Origin: Glandiceps talaboti
Lineage: Eukaryota > Hemichordata > Enteropneusta > Spengelidae
Assembly: GCF_964340395.1 (NCBI RefSeq)
Contig: NC_135563.1
Coordinates: 6,513,422-6,534,421 of the forward strand
Length of the DNA: 21,000 bases
Direction of reading: 5' to 3'
How positions within the stretch are numbered: the first letter of the stretch is position 1; the number at the start of each line of letters is the position of its first letter. Under the pieces are notes generated by a model. It was not told where the DNA came from, did not search any database, and saw only the letters and a program-made list of their open reading frames with translations. Positions 10,107 to 19,325 of the stretch are shown one piece after another. The position numbers and the translations under genes were made by a program.

Positions 10107-10430
10107 AAAACGTTAGAAAATAGCACTGGAGGGGGAGTGTGCTCTGCTTCGTCGGGGAGGGGGGGGGTCTCTACTTCAGATGACTTGTCAGCGAGGATTT
10201 ATTATAACAACTCTGATTAATAAACATATCAAGTGATATGTAGACCTATGCATGATGTAATCGCACCCACGTGACTTAAAACAGTGGCAGATAACCAACT
10301 TTCACATTGTGCTTGAAAATCCACTAATACATTTGGCAAAGCTGTTGATCGTAATTTCAAATTCAAACAAATTTAAGAGTTTCTTGAGAACATCAAGACA
10401 AGTCTTCCGACAAGATAGGTTGCCGGGTAA

Positions 10431-10433
<3 letters not shown>

Positions 10434-10470
<37 letters not shown>
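10434..10470. repeat. (CAGA)n tract bordering the minisatellite
   Basis: About nine CAGA repeats run without a break into the first 30-bp unit: the final GACA becomes the ACAT that starts the unit. Confidence 0.95.
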
Positions 10471-10473
<3 letters not shown>

Positions 10474-12836
10474 TCCACATAAATTGTCAGTATGGTAGTG
10501 ACATCCACATAAACTGTCAGTATGGTAGTGACATCCACATAAACTATCAATATGGTAGTGTCATCCACATAAACTGTCAGTATGGTAGTGTCATCCACAT
10601 AAACTATCAGTATGGTAGTGACATTCACATAAACTATCAGTATGGTAGTGACATCCACATAAACTACCAGTATGGTAGTGTCATCCACATAAACTGTCAG
10701 TATGGTAGTGTCATCCACATAAACTGTCAGTATGGTAGTGACATCCACATAACCTATCAGTATAGTAGTGACATCCACATAAACTATCAGTATGGTAGTG
10801 ACATCCACATAAACTATCAGTATGGTAGTGTCATTCACATAAACTATCAGTATGGTAGTGTCATCCACATAAACTATCAGTATGGTAGTGACATCCACAT
10901 AAACTATCAGTATGGTAGTGACATCCACATAAACTATCAGTATGGTAGTGACATCCACATAAACTATCAATATGGTAGTGACATCCACATAAACTATCGG
11001 TATGGTAGTGTCATCCACATAAACTATCAGTATGGTAGTGACATCCACATAAACTATCAGTATGGTAGTGTCATCCACATAAACTATCAGTATGGTAGTG
11101 ACATCCACATAAACTATCAGTATGGTAGTGACATCCACATAAACTATCAATATGGTAGTGACATCCACATAAACTATCAGTATGGTAGTGACATCCACAT
11201 AAACTATCAGTATGGTAGTGACATCCACATAAACTATCAATATGGTAGTGACATCCACATAAACTATCAGTATGGTAGTGACATCCACATAAACTACCAG
11301 TATGGTAGTGTCATCCACATAAACTGTCAGTATGGTAGTGTCATCCACATAAACTGTCAGTATGGTAGTGACATCCACATAAACTATCAGTATAGTAGTG
11401 ACATCCACATAAACTATCAATATGGTAGTGACATCCACATAAACTATCAGTATGGTAGTGTCATTCACATAAACTATCAGTATGGTAGTGTCATCCACAT
11501 AAACTATCAGTATGGTAGTGACATCCACATAAACTATCAGTATGGTAGTGACATCCACATAAACTATCAGTATGGTAGTGACATCCACATAAACTATCAA
11601 TATGGTAGTGACATCCACATAAACTATCGGTATGGTAGTGTCATCCACATAAACTATCAGTATGGTAGTGACATCCACATAAACTGTCAGTATGGTAGTG
11701 ATATCCACATAAACTGTCAGTATGGTAGTGTCATCCACATAAACTATCAGTATGGTAGTGACATCCACATAAACTATCAGTATGGTAGTGACATCCACAT
11801 AAACTATCAGTATGGTAGTGACATCCACATAAACTATCAGTATGGTAGTGTCATCCACATAAACTATCAGTATGGTAGTGTCATCCACATAAACTATCAG
11901 TATGGTAGTGACATCCACATAAACTATCAGTATGGTAGTGACATCCACATAAACTATCAATATGGTAGTGACATCCACATAAACTATCGGTATGGTAGTG
12001 TCATCCACATAAACTATCAGTATGGTAGTGTCATCCACATAAACTGTCAGTATGGTAGTGATATCCACATAAACTGTCAGTATGGTAGTGTCATCCACAT
12101 AAACTATCAGTATGGTAGTGACATCCACATAAACTATCAGTATGGTAGTGACATCCACATAAACTATCAGTATGGTAGTGACATCCACATAAACTATCAG
12201 TATGGTAGTGTCATCCACATAAACTATCAGTATGGTAGTGTCATCCACATAAACTATCAGTATGGTAGTGACATCCACATAAACTATCAGTATGGTAGTG
12301 ACATCCACATAAACTATCAATATGGTAGTGACATCCACATAAACTATCGGTATGGTAGTGTCATCCACATAAACTATCAGTATGGTAGTGTCATCCACAT
12401 AAACTGTCAGTATGGTAGTGATATCCACATAAACTGTCAGTATGGTAGTGTCATCCACATAAACTATCAGTATGGTAGTGTCATCCACATAAACTGTCAG
12501 TATGGTAGTGTCATCCACATAAACTGTCAGTATGGTAGTGACATCCACATAAACTGTCAGTATGGTAGTGACATCCACATAAACTGTCAGCATGGTAGTG
12601 TCATCCACATAAACTATCAGCATGGTAGTGTCATCCACATAAACTATCAGTATGGTATTGACATCCACATAAACTATCAGTATGGTAGTGACATCCACAT
12701 AAACTATCAGTATGGTAGTTATTCCAAATAAACTATCAGTATGGTAGTGTCATCCACATAAACTGTCACTATGGTAGTGACATCCACATAAACTATCAGT
12801 ATGGTAGTGACATCCACATAAACTATCAGTATGGTC
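10471..12836. repeat. 30-bp minisatellite, about 79 units, with higher-order repeats
   Basis: The unit begins acatccacataaactatcag and ends with tatggtagtg. About 79 units are in perfect 30-base register except one 29-base unit (12721-12749) and a truncated last unit. Variation is limited to a few positions: acat/tcat/atat at the start, ctatcag/ctgtcag/ctatcaa/ctatcgg/ctaccag in the middle, and occasional tatagtag or catggtag. Rare variants recur at fixed distances. Because 30 is a multiple of three, one minus-strand frame stays open for 798 codons (12698-10302) and reads as a decapeptide, roughly VDVTTILIVY. A plus-strand frame is also stop-free for every variant, so the openness is a property of the unit and no evidence of coding. 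Confidence 0.97.
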
Positions 12837-12837
12837 A

Positions 12838-13257
12838 ATGTGTATATTCCGTCATCCACTCATAGTTCCTCGTGATAGAGCGACAATTGGAAACTTAAGG
12901 CGGGTAATCAGGAGAATTTACGACGCCAACATAGTTGACTATCATCTCAACAAAATTCTGGTTAAACCTCAACAGAAAAGGGAAACTTCCAGTGATAACT
13001 CGCTTTTCCTTATGTTTGTTTATCATTGGTGTAAGCACCTTTCTTTTTCCTCAAATCACATCCAGCAAGTTGGCAAAACTGTTGTATTGCTTTTAAAGGA
13101 TAATACTTATACGATATTTACTAGACTTTGTCCACACCAGAGTACGTCGATGTATTGCCATGATTTACTCCTTTATAATTTTTGTTTAATAGGATCTATA
13201 GATAACACTGTTCGTATAAAAACTCACCGTGCAGCGGAATTAATCTCCTTACAATAA
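12838..13257 (+). CDS. Open frame of 139 codons, unrecognised, probably spurious
   Basis: It begins at an ATG in the last bases of the minisatellite and ends at TAA 13255-13257. No motif, signal peptide or family resemblance is visible, and composition is unremarkable (many H, L, S and I). A frame of this length is only mildly surprising in 21 kb of six-frame AT-rich sequence. If something here is coding, an internal exon is more likely than this Met-to-stop frame. Confidence 0.12.
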   Translation: MCIFRHPLIVPRDRATIGNLRRVIRRIYDANIVDYHLNKILVKPQQKRETSSDNSLFLMFVYHWCKHLSFSSNHIQQVGKTVVLLLKDNTYTIFTRLCPHQSTSMYCHDLLLYNFCLIGSIDNTVRIKTHRAAELISLQ

Positions 13258-13313
13258 ACTGATTCATTGAATAACTATGCCAGTGCGAGTCGCAGCTGCT
13301 CAGTCGCTATCGG

Positions 13314-13444
13314 TATAAAGTGGTGTACAGTTGGTAAATTAATCAAACAGACTCCACCTTAACGACGTTTGTTGTTCCACCGAAGATTTCTAGATCAAGA
13401 CGTTGAAGCCACATTGGTGTAAAAGATTTGCTTGTATAAAAAAG
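13314..13444 (+). promoter_or_regulatory. TATA box and candidate noncoding first exon ending at a strong donor
   Basis: TATAAAG (13314-13320) is followed, at normal spacing, by about 100 bases without any ATG and then AAAAAG|GTAAGT (donor at 13445). Together they look like a promoter plus a 5'UTR exon. The next good acceptor/donor pair is the mini-exon at 13862-13909. Which gene this would drive is unknown; the arylsulfatase downstream on the same strand is one possibility. Confidence 0.3.
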
Positions 13445-13861
13445 GTAAGTCTGAAAGACTACACCTTCAATTAACCGCCCTGTTCAACACTAAGAGATCA
13501 GTAAATCATACAAACGTGTGTGGTTTATTCAACAGTTTAGAAAGTATACCGTTATTTGTTCATTAGCTAATTGCCTGTTCACAGACACCCATTTCTTCCA
13601 TTTCTCAATTTGACGACAATTTTAAAAGAAATATTTGTATTTAGGGGTATAAAACGTTTTAGTAAGATGAGAACTAAAATAGTTAACCCCCTCCCACCCC
13701 CAAACTAAAGAATACTTGTTTTATCCTACATTGACTTGTTGATCTTGCCCCTAAAGTACACCCATCGGTCACGTAGAAACTCAGACCTCTATAGTGGTCT
13801 GGGGTAGAAATCAATCTTAAAGTTGACCGTTGATTTATGGTTTTATTATGGTTGTTTTCAG

Positions 13862-13909
13862 GAATATAAAAGAAAATGAGAAATATCACTTCCGTATGCT
13901 ACTCTGTGG
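13862..13909 (+). CDS. Candidate 48-bp exon carrying a start codon
   Basis: It is bounded by a strong acceptor (GGTTGTTTTCAG, AG at 13860-13861) and a strong donor (CTGTGG|GTAAGT, GT at 13910-13911). It contains one ATG (13876, context AAAATGA) followed by eleven codons (MRNITSVCYSV) and ends in phase 1. The sulfatase exon at 19126 starts with the two bases needed to complete a phase-1 codon, so the two would join in frame. The encoded residues are not a typical signal peptide, and a one-in-three phase match is weak evidence, so another exon may intervene. Confidence 0.25.
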
Positions 13910-13953
13910 GTAAGTGTAATATTTTCAAACTTTGTTGGGCAGAACCGCCATTA

Positions 13954-15109
13954 GGGAGCCGTCATTATTTATGGCCGGGGGGGGGGTCTGAGGAATTGTT
14001 CTGTAAAATATGGAAATTCGAGTGCCCCCCCAATTTTCTTCAAAAAAATCAATGACCCCCCCTCCCTGACATCAGAAATTTGGATGACCCCCCCCCCCAT
14101 GTCCCCATATCATTTACACATGAAGTATATATACACTTGTATATCATTGCATACCATTACCAGAAAATGTGAATTTATCAAATGTTCTAAATTTTAGTGA
14201 TCTGAACTGATGAACTGATAAAAAATAAAAAAGAGAGATCAAGGTCAGTATTCATACATATGTTAAAAGTAAGTCAAATTCAAATGACACTAAATCACCT
14301 CATGAAGGTAATCATATTGTATACATGTGTGGTATATGAACTACAGGCATTCATCACTTGTACTATACATGTGGTGATAACAAGATATTGAGGAGATGTA
14401 CACTTGGTTAGTTACTGCAAAATATGTATTGAGATACTGAGTTACTTACAAAATGGTGACATGGTGGCCATTAATTTTAAAGTGTCATGCGTGTACTTAT
14501 TGAAAGCATTCAACCAGGAACCAGCCCTCCTACCACCTCTTGTTACAACCACTGACTATGTTGAGATTTGACTCATAATGTTACTTTGTTCATGTTCACT
14601 GTCACTACATGTACCATCAAGTTCATGGATCACAACATCACCATCATCACTATTGTCATCTGTTTCACTTTCAGTTGATAAAGTAGGGTTTTTTTAACAT
14701 TGAGGTATCCACATTTGATTTCCTGAGACAGTCTGCCATGATTGCTTTGATTTTATCATCTTTCTTTCCTATTTTACTTAGATGATGATGATCTAAATAA
14801 TTTTCTAAGTCTTTGACTCTCAGTTGTTTACAGTACACTCAGGCGATTTCAAAAACAGACAGGGATTAACATTTTAGATACACTATAGTATTTGAGATGG
14901 CAATCTTGGTACTCCAATTCAGTCAATTGCATATGTTTTGATGCAGTTAACTAGTTTCACCTAAACATTGTAGACAAACACTTGTTTGGCATAAGTGTGT
15001 TGTATTGCCTCATCCATTTTTTCAAGATATTTAAAAAGGCAACTCTTTCAGAAACTGATTCAATATCAACTGCTTCCCAGTATGGAAGCCATAAATAATG
15101 ACGGCTCCC
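13954..15109. mobile_element. DNA transposon with perfect TIRs and TTA target-site duplication
   Basis: The ends are perfect inverted repeats of at least 22 bases (GGGAGCCGTCATTATTTATG + GC; left 13954-13975, right 15088-15109), each flanked outside by TTA (13951-13953 and 15110-15112). A 3-bp TTA/TAA duplication and a GGG-starting TIR fit the PIF/Harbinger superfamily; this assignment is inference. The left end continues into a G/C homopolymer-rich stretch with runs of nine or more G or C (about 13977-14096). The interior holds a broken minus-strand coding relic but no recognisable transposase, so the 1.16-kb copy is non-autonomous. A diverged left end of the same family lies at 18859. Confidence 0.85.
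14442..14823 (-). pseudogene. Broken coding relic inside the transposon: SAP-like segment plus acidic tail
   Basis: On the minus strand, 14823-14671 reads LRVKDLENYL...LSKIGKKDDKI..., which follows the SAP DNA-binding pattern (LxVxxLxxYLxxxxLxxxGxKxxxI). It ends in TGA. A one-base slip in the seven-A run (plus 14689-14695) shifts the reading to a frame with a typical acidic, serine-rich stretch (STESETDDNSDDGD, later CSDSEHEQSN). That frame then meets a TAG (14556-14558) and continues with VTRGGRRAGSWLNAF to a stop at 14442. With at least one frameshift and one nonsense codon it is dead. Acidic tails followed by TRxGRRAGxW motifs occur in transposon-associated proteins, but I cannot name the parent gene. 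Confidence 0.55.
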
Positions 15110-15392
15110 TTAAACAGTCGATATAGAAAAAAGAGGTATTTTTAACGTTTGTATTGCATTACAACATTGATTTACTGGTCTCTACTGTACTAGAGGTTAC
15201 TAAATATCACATTGGTAAGATTTCAGAATTACTACCACCAAACCAATGAGACAGTAGCGTACGCGTTTCAATAGGCGCTTAGCACAATGTTTTTTGCTGC
15301 CATCGAAATATACATACAAAATACAAATAGTACGCATGCACATGAAATATGTTACATTTAATCTCACAACGAACACAAATACAAGATCAATA

Positions 15393-15725
15393 AATACATA
15401 CATACATACATACATATATACATACATACATACATACATACATACATACATACATACATACATTCATACATACATACATACATACATACATACATACATA
15501 CATACATACATACATACACACATACACATACATACATACATACATACATCCATACATACATCCATACATACATCCATCCATCCATCCATACATACATACA
15601 TACATACATACATACATACATACATACATACATACATACATACATACGTACGTACGTACGTACGTACGTACGTACGTACATACATACATACATACATACA
15701 TACGTACGTACATACATACATACAT
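15393..15725. repeat. (CATA)n microsatellite with CATC and CGTA sub-blocks
   Basis: About 330 bases, mostly ATAC repeats, with (CATC) variants around 15548-15590 and a block of (ACGT)n at about 15645-15680 that recurs briefly near 15701. Frames reading as TYIH or MYVC on either strand are artefacts. Confidence 0.95.
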
Positions 15726-15881
15726 GTGTTCACAATGAGATATAGATGTTTATCCAAGGGATTCTCAATAATAAATAAATGTAGCGGATGAACAGCATAC
15801 ACAATGTAGCAGGAAATTCTTAAGTGATATTCTACAAGCTGTCCACAACGGATAATGCACCATACAACATATTGGAATAGG

Positions 15882-16009
<128 letters not shown>

Positions 16010-16337
16010 ATCCTTTATATATATTCTCTAATTAACATGTTTTGCAAACTTTTGCAAGTTACTGTGGGGAAGTGAGTGTAACTATTATGCGGGCTGCAGG
16101 TCGCTATTTTTACTCACTTTTCAAAATCAAAGAATCTTGTTGGCTGGCCACTGGGGTAACTTATTGTGCAGGTCACATGCGACATGCACTGTATTATTCG
16201 ATAGAACCTATATGCTGGGTTAATTGCACACATAATTTTGTGTATTATACCCCCACCCCTGTATTCATTTGTCATTATTTTTTGTAAACTTATATATGTT
16301 TTGAATGATTTTATACAAATAATTGTCGTTTGAACAA

Positions 16338-16370
16338 CCCGCAAATCGACCCGCAAATCGACCCGCAAAA
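16338..16370. repeat. Three tandem copies of a 12-bp word
   Basis: CCCGCAAATCGA occurs twice in perfect succession and a third time with its last bases changed (CCCGCAAAATAA). Confidence 0.9.
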
Positions 16371-16503
16371 TAACGACACTGTCAAATCTATTCGCAATGT
16401 CGAAAGATGTATCAATAGTACAGATTCACAGACACTTTTCTTCTTCAGCACATCTAATGTAGACATGTTTTAAACCCCTACAGGGGCTTGGAGATGTCCT
16501 GCA

Positions 16504-16616
16504 ATGCTACGAAGAGTATTTATAATTGGCATGGTATGCGTCATTGCAGTAAAACTTTATCATGTTACCCCTAAAATCAAGGGTGGCAACGTTGTCATGC
16601 CTGCTGCATCTGCAAG
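16504..16616 (+). CDS. Candidate first coding exon with a signal anchor
   Basis: ATG at 16504 opens a 37-codon frame beginning MLRRVFIIGMVCVIAVKLYH: two arginines, then a hydrophobic helix of about 14-16 residues, then a polar stem containing KIKGGNVVMPAASA. This is the layout of a type II signal anchor or uncleaved signal peptide. The frame runs to GCAAG|GTGAGA, a good donor (GT 16617-16618), ending in phase 2. A possible acceptor (ACCCCTACAG, 16482-16483) lies just upstream, with an out-of-frame ATG in between. It does not join in phase to the sulfatase exon (a stop would result), but it does join to the 18223 acceptor variant of the candidate exon there. Function unknown. Confidence 0.3.
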
Positions 16617-16628
16617 GTGAGACAATGA

Positions 16629-16630
<2 letters not shown>

Positions 16631-16676
<46 letters not shown>

Positions 16677-16817
16677 CGTCCGTCCGCCCGCCCGTCTCTC
16701 AGTCTTCCTGTATGTCTTCCTGTATGTCTTCCTGTATGTATGTATGTATGTATGTATGTATGTATGTATGTATGTATGTATGTATGTATGTATGTATGCA
16801 TGTATGTATGTATGTAT
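16631..16817. repeat. Compound microsatellite (TCTG, TCCG, a 12-bp word, TATG)
   Basis: (TCTG)n 16631-16672 passes into (TCCG)n and CCCG variants to about 16694, then three copies of TATGTCTTCCTG-like words (about 16705-16736), then (TATG)n to 16817. Confidence 0.95.
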
Positions 16818-16895
16818 ACAAGTAATAAATGCCGTCCGGGTAAATACACGCCGACGTAGGAGGCGTGTATTGCCAGGATGGCATATTTATCTTGT
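16818..16895 (+). ncRNA. Long near-perfect hairpin, miRNA-precursor-like or tiny foldback element
   Basis: Two arms of about 34 bases (starting ACAAGTAATAAATGCC and ending GGCATATTTATCTTGT) pair around a nine-base loop, GACGTAGGA (16853-16861). The inner ten pairs (AATACACGCC with GGCGTGTATT) are perfect. Farther out there are G-T wobbles, one mismatch and a small bulge. Size, loop and wobble pattern suit an animal miRNA precursor, but a miniature transposon inserted beside the TATG microsatellite would look the same. No known miRNA is recognised. Confidence 0.35.
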
Positions 16896-17953
16896 ACCCC
16901 GGCAAATAGTTCAAATGGTGTCATATTCTTCCCAGGAAAAAATTCATACACCCATTGGCCAATGTTTATGTTTTGATTTTCGACAAGACACCCTGACGCC
17001 AACGTGACTTCCAATCGAAGCTGACACGTGTCAACAAACTGAATACACGCCAGTGTCAACATTCAATGTCACACACGTTACTATATCGCTATGTTGCACG
17101 ACAAAAATAGCAATTACATCCCAATGTACAATGTATTTCATACCACTATGTATTTGCTTGATATTATTATGTAGGACACTCATATTACAAACTACTCAAT
17201 ACAATCACATCCATCATGTGTATGCAACTAGTGATATGAAATTTAATCGCCACTGATAAAACAAAACATGGCTACTGACATCAAAAATACAACTTTCAGC
17301 GAAATTGTTTATCTGTGTCTAGAGTAAAGAAACAGCATATTAATTACATGCAAATGAAATACACCATTCAAACTTTTGAAATGTCGTGTATTACGAAGCA
17401 ATAGTAGTACCGTCTACCTCTCGCAAGTTGTAGTAAAATACACCATTCAAACTACAGTGCAATATCGTCCACAATTATTGTGACTTTTTTGTCCATTCCG
17501 TCTTCATCCCTCTCCTCGGCCCAACTATTCCAAACTTGCATGATGAGCTATTTTTATTTCTGTGTATTTCTGTGTATTTTTCAGTACACTTGTCTTCAGT
17601 TTCTGATCTATGTCCTCAAATGTCATAACAGCACAAGTTGTAGTATATGTATTTTATTCACCTTCTAAATACACTCTGAGGTAATGTTTATTATTACGAA
17701 AATAGTGTTCAACTTGTGAACGGAAGTCTTATCTGTTCAGTCAGTCAGGGTTTTTTGTTATGATTGTCTGCGTCTAATCACTCTTCCCTGGATGCCATTA
17801 ATTGGATCTCATACACAGCAAATACACTCCCGCCACCGACATTTGATAAATTTGCTACTCTGCTGATACACCGGTCTTCACGCTTTTCCCTGATTGGTCA
17901 ATAGCCCTCATTTGTAACTGTCAGTCGAAATTTAACGCCCAGCCGGAGTACAA
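16896..17953. other. Intergenic or intronic, nothing recognisable
   Basis: About 1 kb without a convincing coding frame. It contains an 18-base direct repeat (see 17357-17453) and a plus-strand acceptor-like TTCTTCCCAG near 16936 that is followed by only about 20 open codons. Confidence 0.5.
17357..17453. repeat. 18-bp exact direct repeat 79 bases apart
   Basis: AAATACACCATTCAAACT occurs at 17357-17374 and 17436-17453. The sequence between has no obvious inverted ends, so I cannot say whether this is a local duplication or the footprint of an insertion. Confidence 0.85.
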
Positions 17954-17990
17954 GTATGTATGTATGTATGTATGTATGTATGTATGTATG

Positions 17991-18021
<31 letters not shown>

Positions 18022-18216
18022 TGTATGTATGTATGTATGTATGTATTTATGTATGTATGTATGTATGTATGCATGCATGCATGCATGCATGCATGTATGT
18101 ATGTGTGCGTGCGTGCGTGCGTGCGTGCGTGTGTGTGTATGTATGTATGTGTGTTTGTGTGTGTGTGCGTGCGCGCGTGCATGCGTGCGTGCACGCATGT
18201 ATGCATATATGTATGT
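17954..18216. repeat. Compound microsatellite (TATG, GCAT, GTGC, GT)
   Basis: (TATG)n to about 18070, then self-complementary (GCAT)n about 18070-18094, then GTGC and GT variants to about 18193, then ATGC/ATGT remnants. Frames on both strands are artefacts. Confidence 0.95.
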
Positions 18217-18220
18217 ACAG

Positions 18221-18337
18221 AGTATTACGTCTGAGTTATTAATTATGTTTTCTCTACCTCAAGAAAACAAACAGAATACTCCGATTTTGAAGTTCAACAA
18301 TTACAAAGCGACAGTGAAAACCTTGAAGAGGGAAAAG
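18221..18337 (+). CDS. Candidate internal exon, unrecognised
   Basis: Between GTATGTACAG (AG 18219-18220) and GGAAAAG|GTAATT (GT 18338-18339) lies a 117-base segment open in one frame, including LPQENKQNTPI and YKATVKTLKREK, ending in phase 0. The next candidate exon (18515) starts in phase 0 after a 177-base intron. The competing reading is a different frame with SDFEVQQLQSDSENLEEGK that runs unspliced to TGA 18403-18405. Neither is recognised. The acceptor is weak because the tract before it is a microsatellite. Confidence 0.2.
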
Positions 18338-18514
18338 GTAATTGTAAATATATACCAATAGTATGTAAAGCTGTAGAATATGCCCTGGAAATCTATCGAT
18401 TTTGATGTATTAAACACTTTGTTTGCCATCCTTGCATTTCCCCCAAAACGGACCAGGCGGTGAGGGAAAAAGACAGAATATGCTGTAGCATATCATGTAA
18501 AATTAACTTTTCAG

Positions 18515-18631
18515 GCGATCGCAGCAGCTTGCACATTGATTATATTTGTTACTTGTTATCATACGCTTTGTGTGCGATATTACAACGAAAAGATTAACTT
18601 TAATCCTGAAACAAAACGTCGCCTGGGTTGA
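18515..18631 (+). CDS. Candidate exon with a hydrophobic helix, unrecognised
   Basis: After TTAACTTTTCAG (AG 18513-18514) a frame reads AIAAACTLIIFVTCYHTL, a plausible membrane helix, then a polar stretch (NEKINFNPETKRRLG) and stops at TGA 18629-18631. It is phase-compatible with 18221-18337. Alternatively, a weak GT at 18627-18628 would end it in phase 1, which joins the sulfatase exon in frame and would supply the missing N-terminal signal segment. That donor (GTTGAC) is poor, so I do not favour it strongly. Confidence 0.25.
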   Translation, partial: AIAAACTLIIFVTCYHTLCVRYYNEKINFNPETKRRLG

Positions 18632-18858
18632 CAAAATCTTAATATAAACATTGCTACATTTTATCGTTTGGCTAGACAAAAATATTACGAACAGCGTTTC
18701 GTCAATCGTCTGGCATGACAATCATCTTTACCGATGTTGTTACATTTTCTTTTGTGTGAGCTACCATTATCTTAGGAGATCGTCACCAAATTTATACGTC
18801 ACTTGTAAACCTTAAGGTTGGCGCGTTCTTTGATATTTTGAGACAATCAATTGACTAA

Positions 18859-18930
18859 GGGAGCCTTCGGTATTTACAGGGGAGGGCCTGAGGAATCGGG
18901 GGGGGGGGATCACATTTTACAAACCTGTTC
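18859..18930 (+). mobile_element. Diverged left end of the GGGAGCC transposon family
   Basis: GGGAGCCTTCGGTATTTACA, then GGGGAGGGCCTGAGGAAT and a ten-G run parallel the left end of the 13954 element (GGGAGCC, TATTTATGG, TCTGAGGAATT). It is preceded by TAA, matching the 3-bp TWA target preference. No matching right end is visible before 21000, so it is truncated or its other end is diverged. Confidence 0.6.
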
Positions 18931-19046
18931 TTGGGTACTTGTGACCATTGCTCATCTTTGTTGGTGCCGTCTACACTCATATGATGGTATGACTAGTACT
19001 GTTACATGTCCTGTTTAAAACGTGACTTTAGCTTTTTTTAAAATAA

Positions 19047-19051
<5 letters not shown>

Positions 19052-19114
<63 letters not shown>

Positions 19115-19125
19115 TTTCTTTCTAG
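19052..19125 (+). repeat. (TC)n microsatellite acting as a polypyrimidine tract
   Basis: About 30 TC dinucleotides (19052-19112) lead directly into TATTTTCTTTCTAG, the 3' splice site of the sulfatase exon. The repeat therefore lies where the U2AF-binding pyrimidine tract is expected. Confidence 0.9.
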
Positions 19126-19325
19126 TTAAAAATGACACGATGCCACCCAATATTATTTTTATCATTGCTGATGATCTTGGCTGGAATGATATTGGATACC
19201 ACAACCCAATGATCATGACACCGAATATCGACAATTTAGCAATGACTGGAGTTCGACTAAACAACTCATATGTGGCTCAAACCTGTGTGCCATCAAGGAG
19301 TATGTTTATGACAGGCAGACATGCG
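19126..19325 (+). CDS. Arylsulfatase (ARSB/I/J-like), exon with the catalytic cysteine
   Basis: This internal exon starts after TTTCTTTCTAG and ends at GCG|GTATGT (donor at 19326). It encodes the N-terminal core of a sulfatase: PPNIIFIIADDLGWND, with two of the calcium-binding aspartates (codons 19170-19175); TPNIDNLAMTGVRLNN; and the signature CVPSR, followed by MTGRHA. The cysteine codon TGT (19284-19286) is the one converted to formylglycine in type I sulfatases. The exon begins in phase 1 (two bases TT) and ends in phase 0. The ATG at 19140 lies inside the exon after KNDT, so it is probably not the initiator; lysosomal or secreted sulfatases need an upstream signal-peptide exon. About 66 of the usual ~500 residues are present; later exons lie beyond 21000. 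Substrate cannot be told, but ARSB-like enzymes cut sulfate from glycosaminoglycans. Confidence 0.93.

Noticed and set aside
10302-12698. 798-codon minus-strand frame as a protein-coding gene
   Set aside because: It is the translation of a 30-bp minisatellite; the unit is stop-free on the opposite strand too, and there is no signal peptide, splice structure or nonrepeat domain that I recognise.
10471-12836. CRISPR array
   Set aside because: Units are contiguous 30-mers with no unique spacers, in a eukaryotic genome.
15200-15802. Several Tyr/Ile/His/Thr and Met/Tyr/Val/Cys frames
   Set aside because: Translations of the CATA microsatellite in different frames and strands.
16595-17062. 155-codon minus-strand frame
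   Set aside because: More than a third is microsatellite translation and another part is the hairpin at 16818-16895; the remaining ~60 residues show no recognisable motif.
17898-18361. His/Thr- and Cys/Val-rich frames
   Set aside because: Translations of the TATG/GCAT/GTGC microsatellite; only the nonrepeat end (18221 onward) was kept as a weak exon candidate.
19028-19264. Minus-strand frame rich in Arg-Glu
   Set aside because: Shadow of the (TC)n tract and of the sulfatase exon on the opposite strand.
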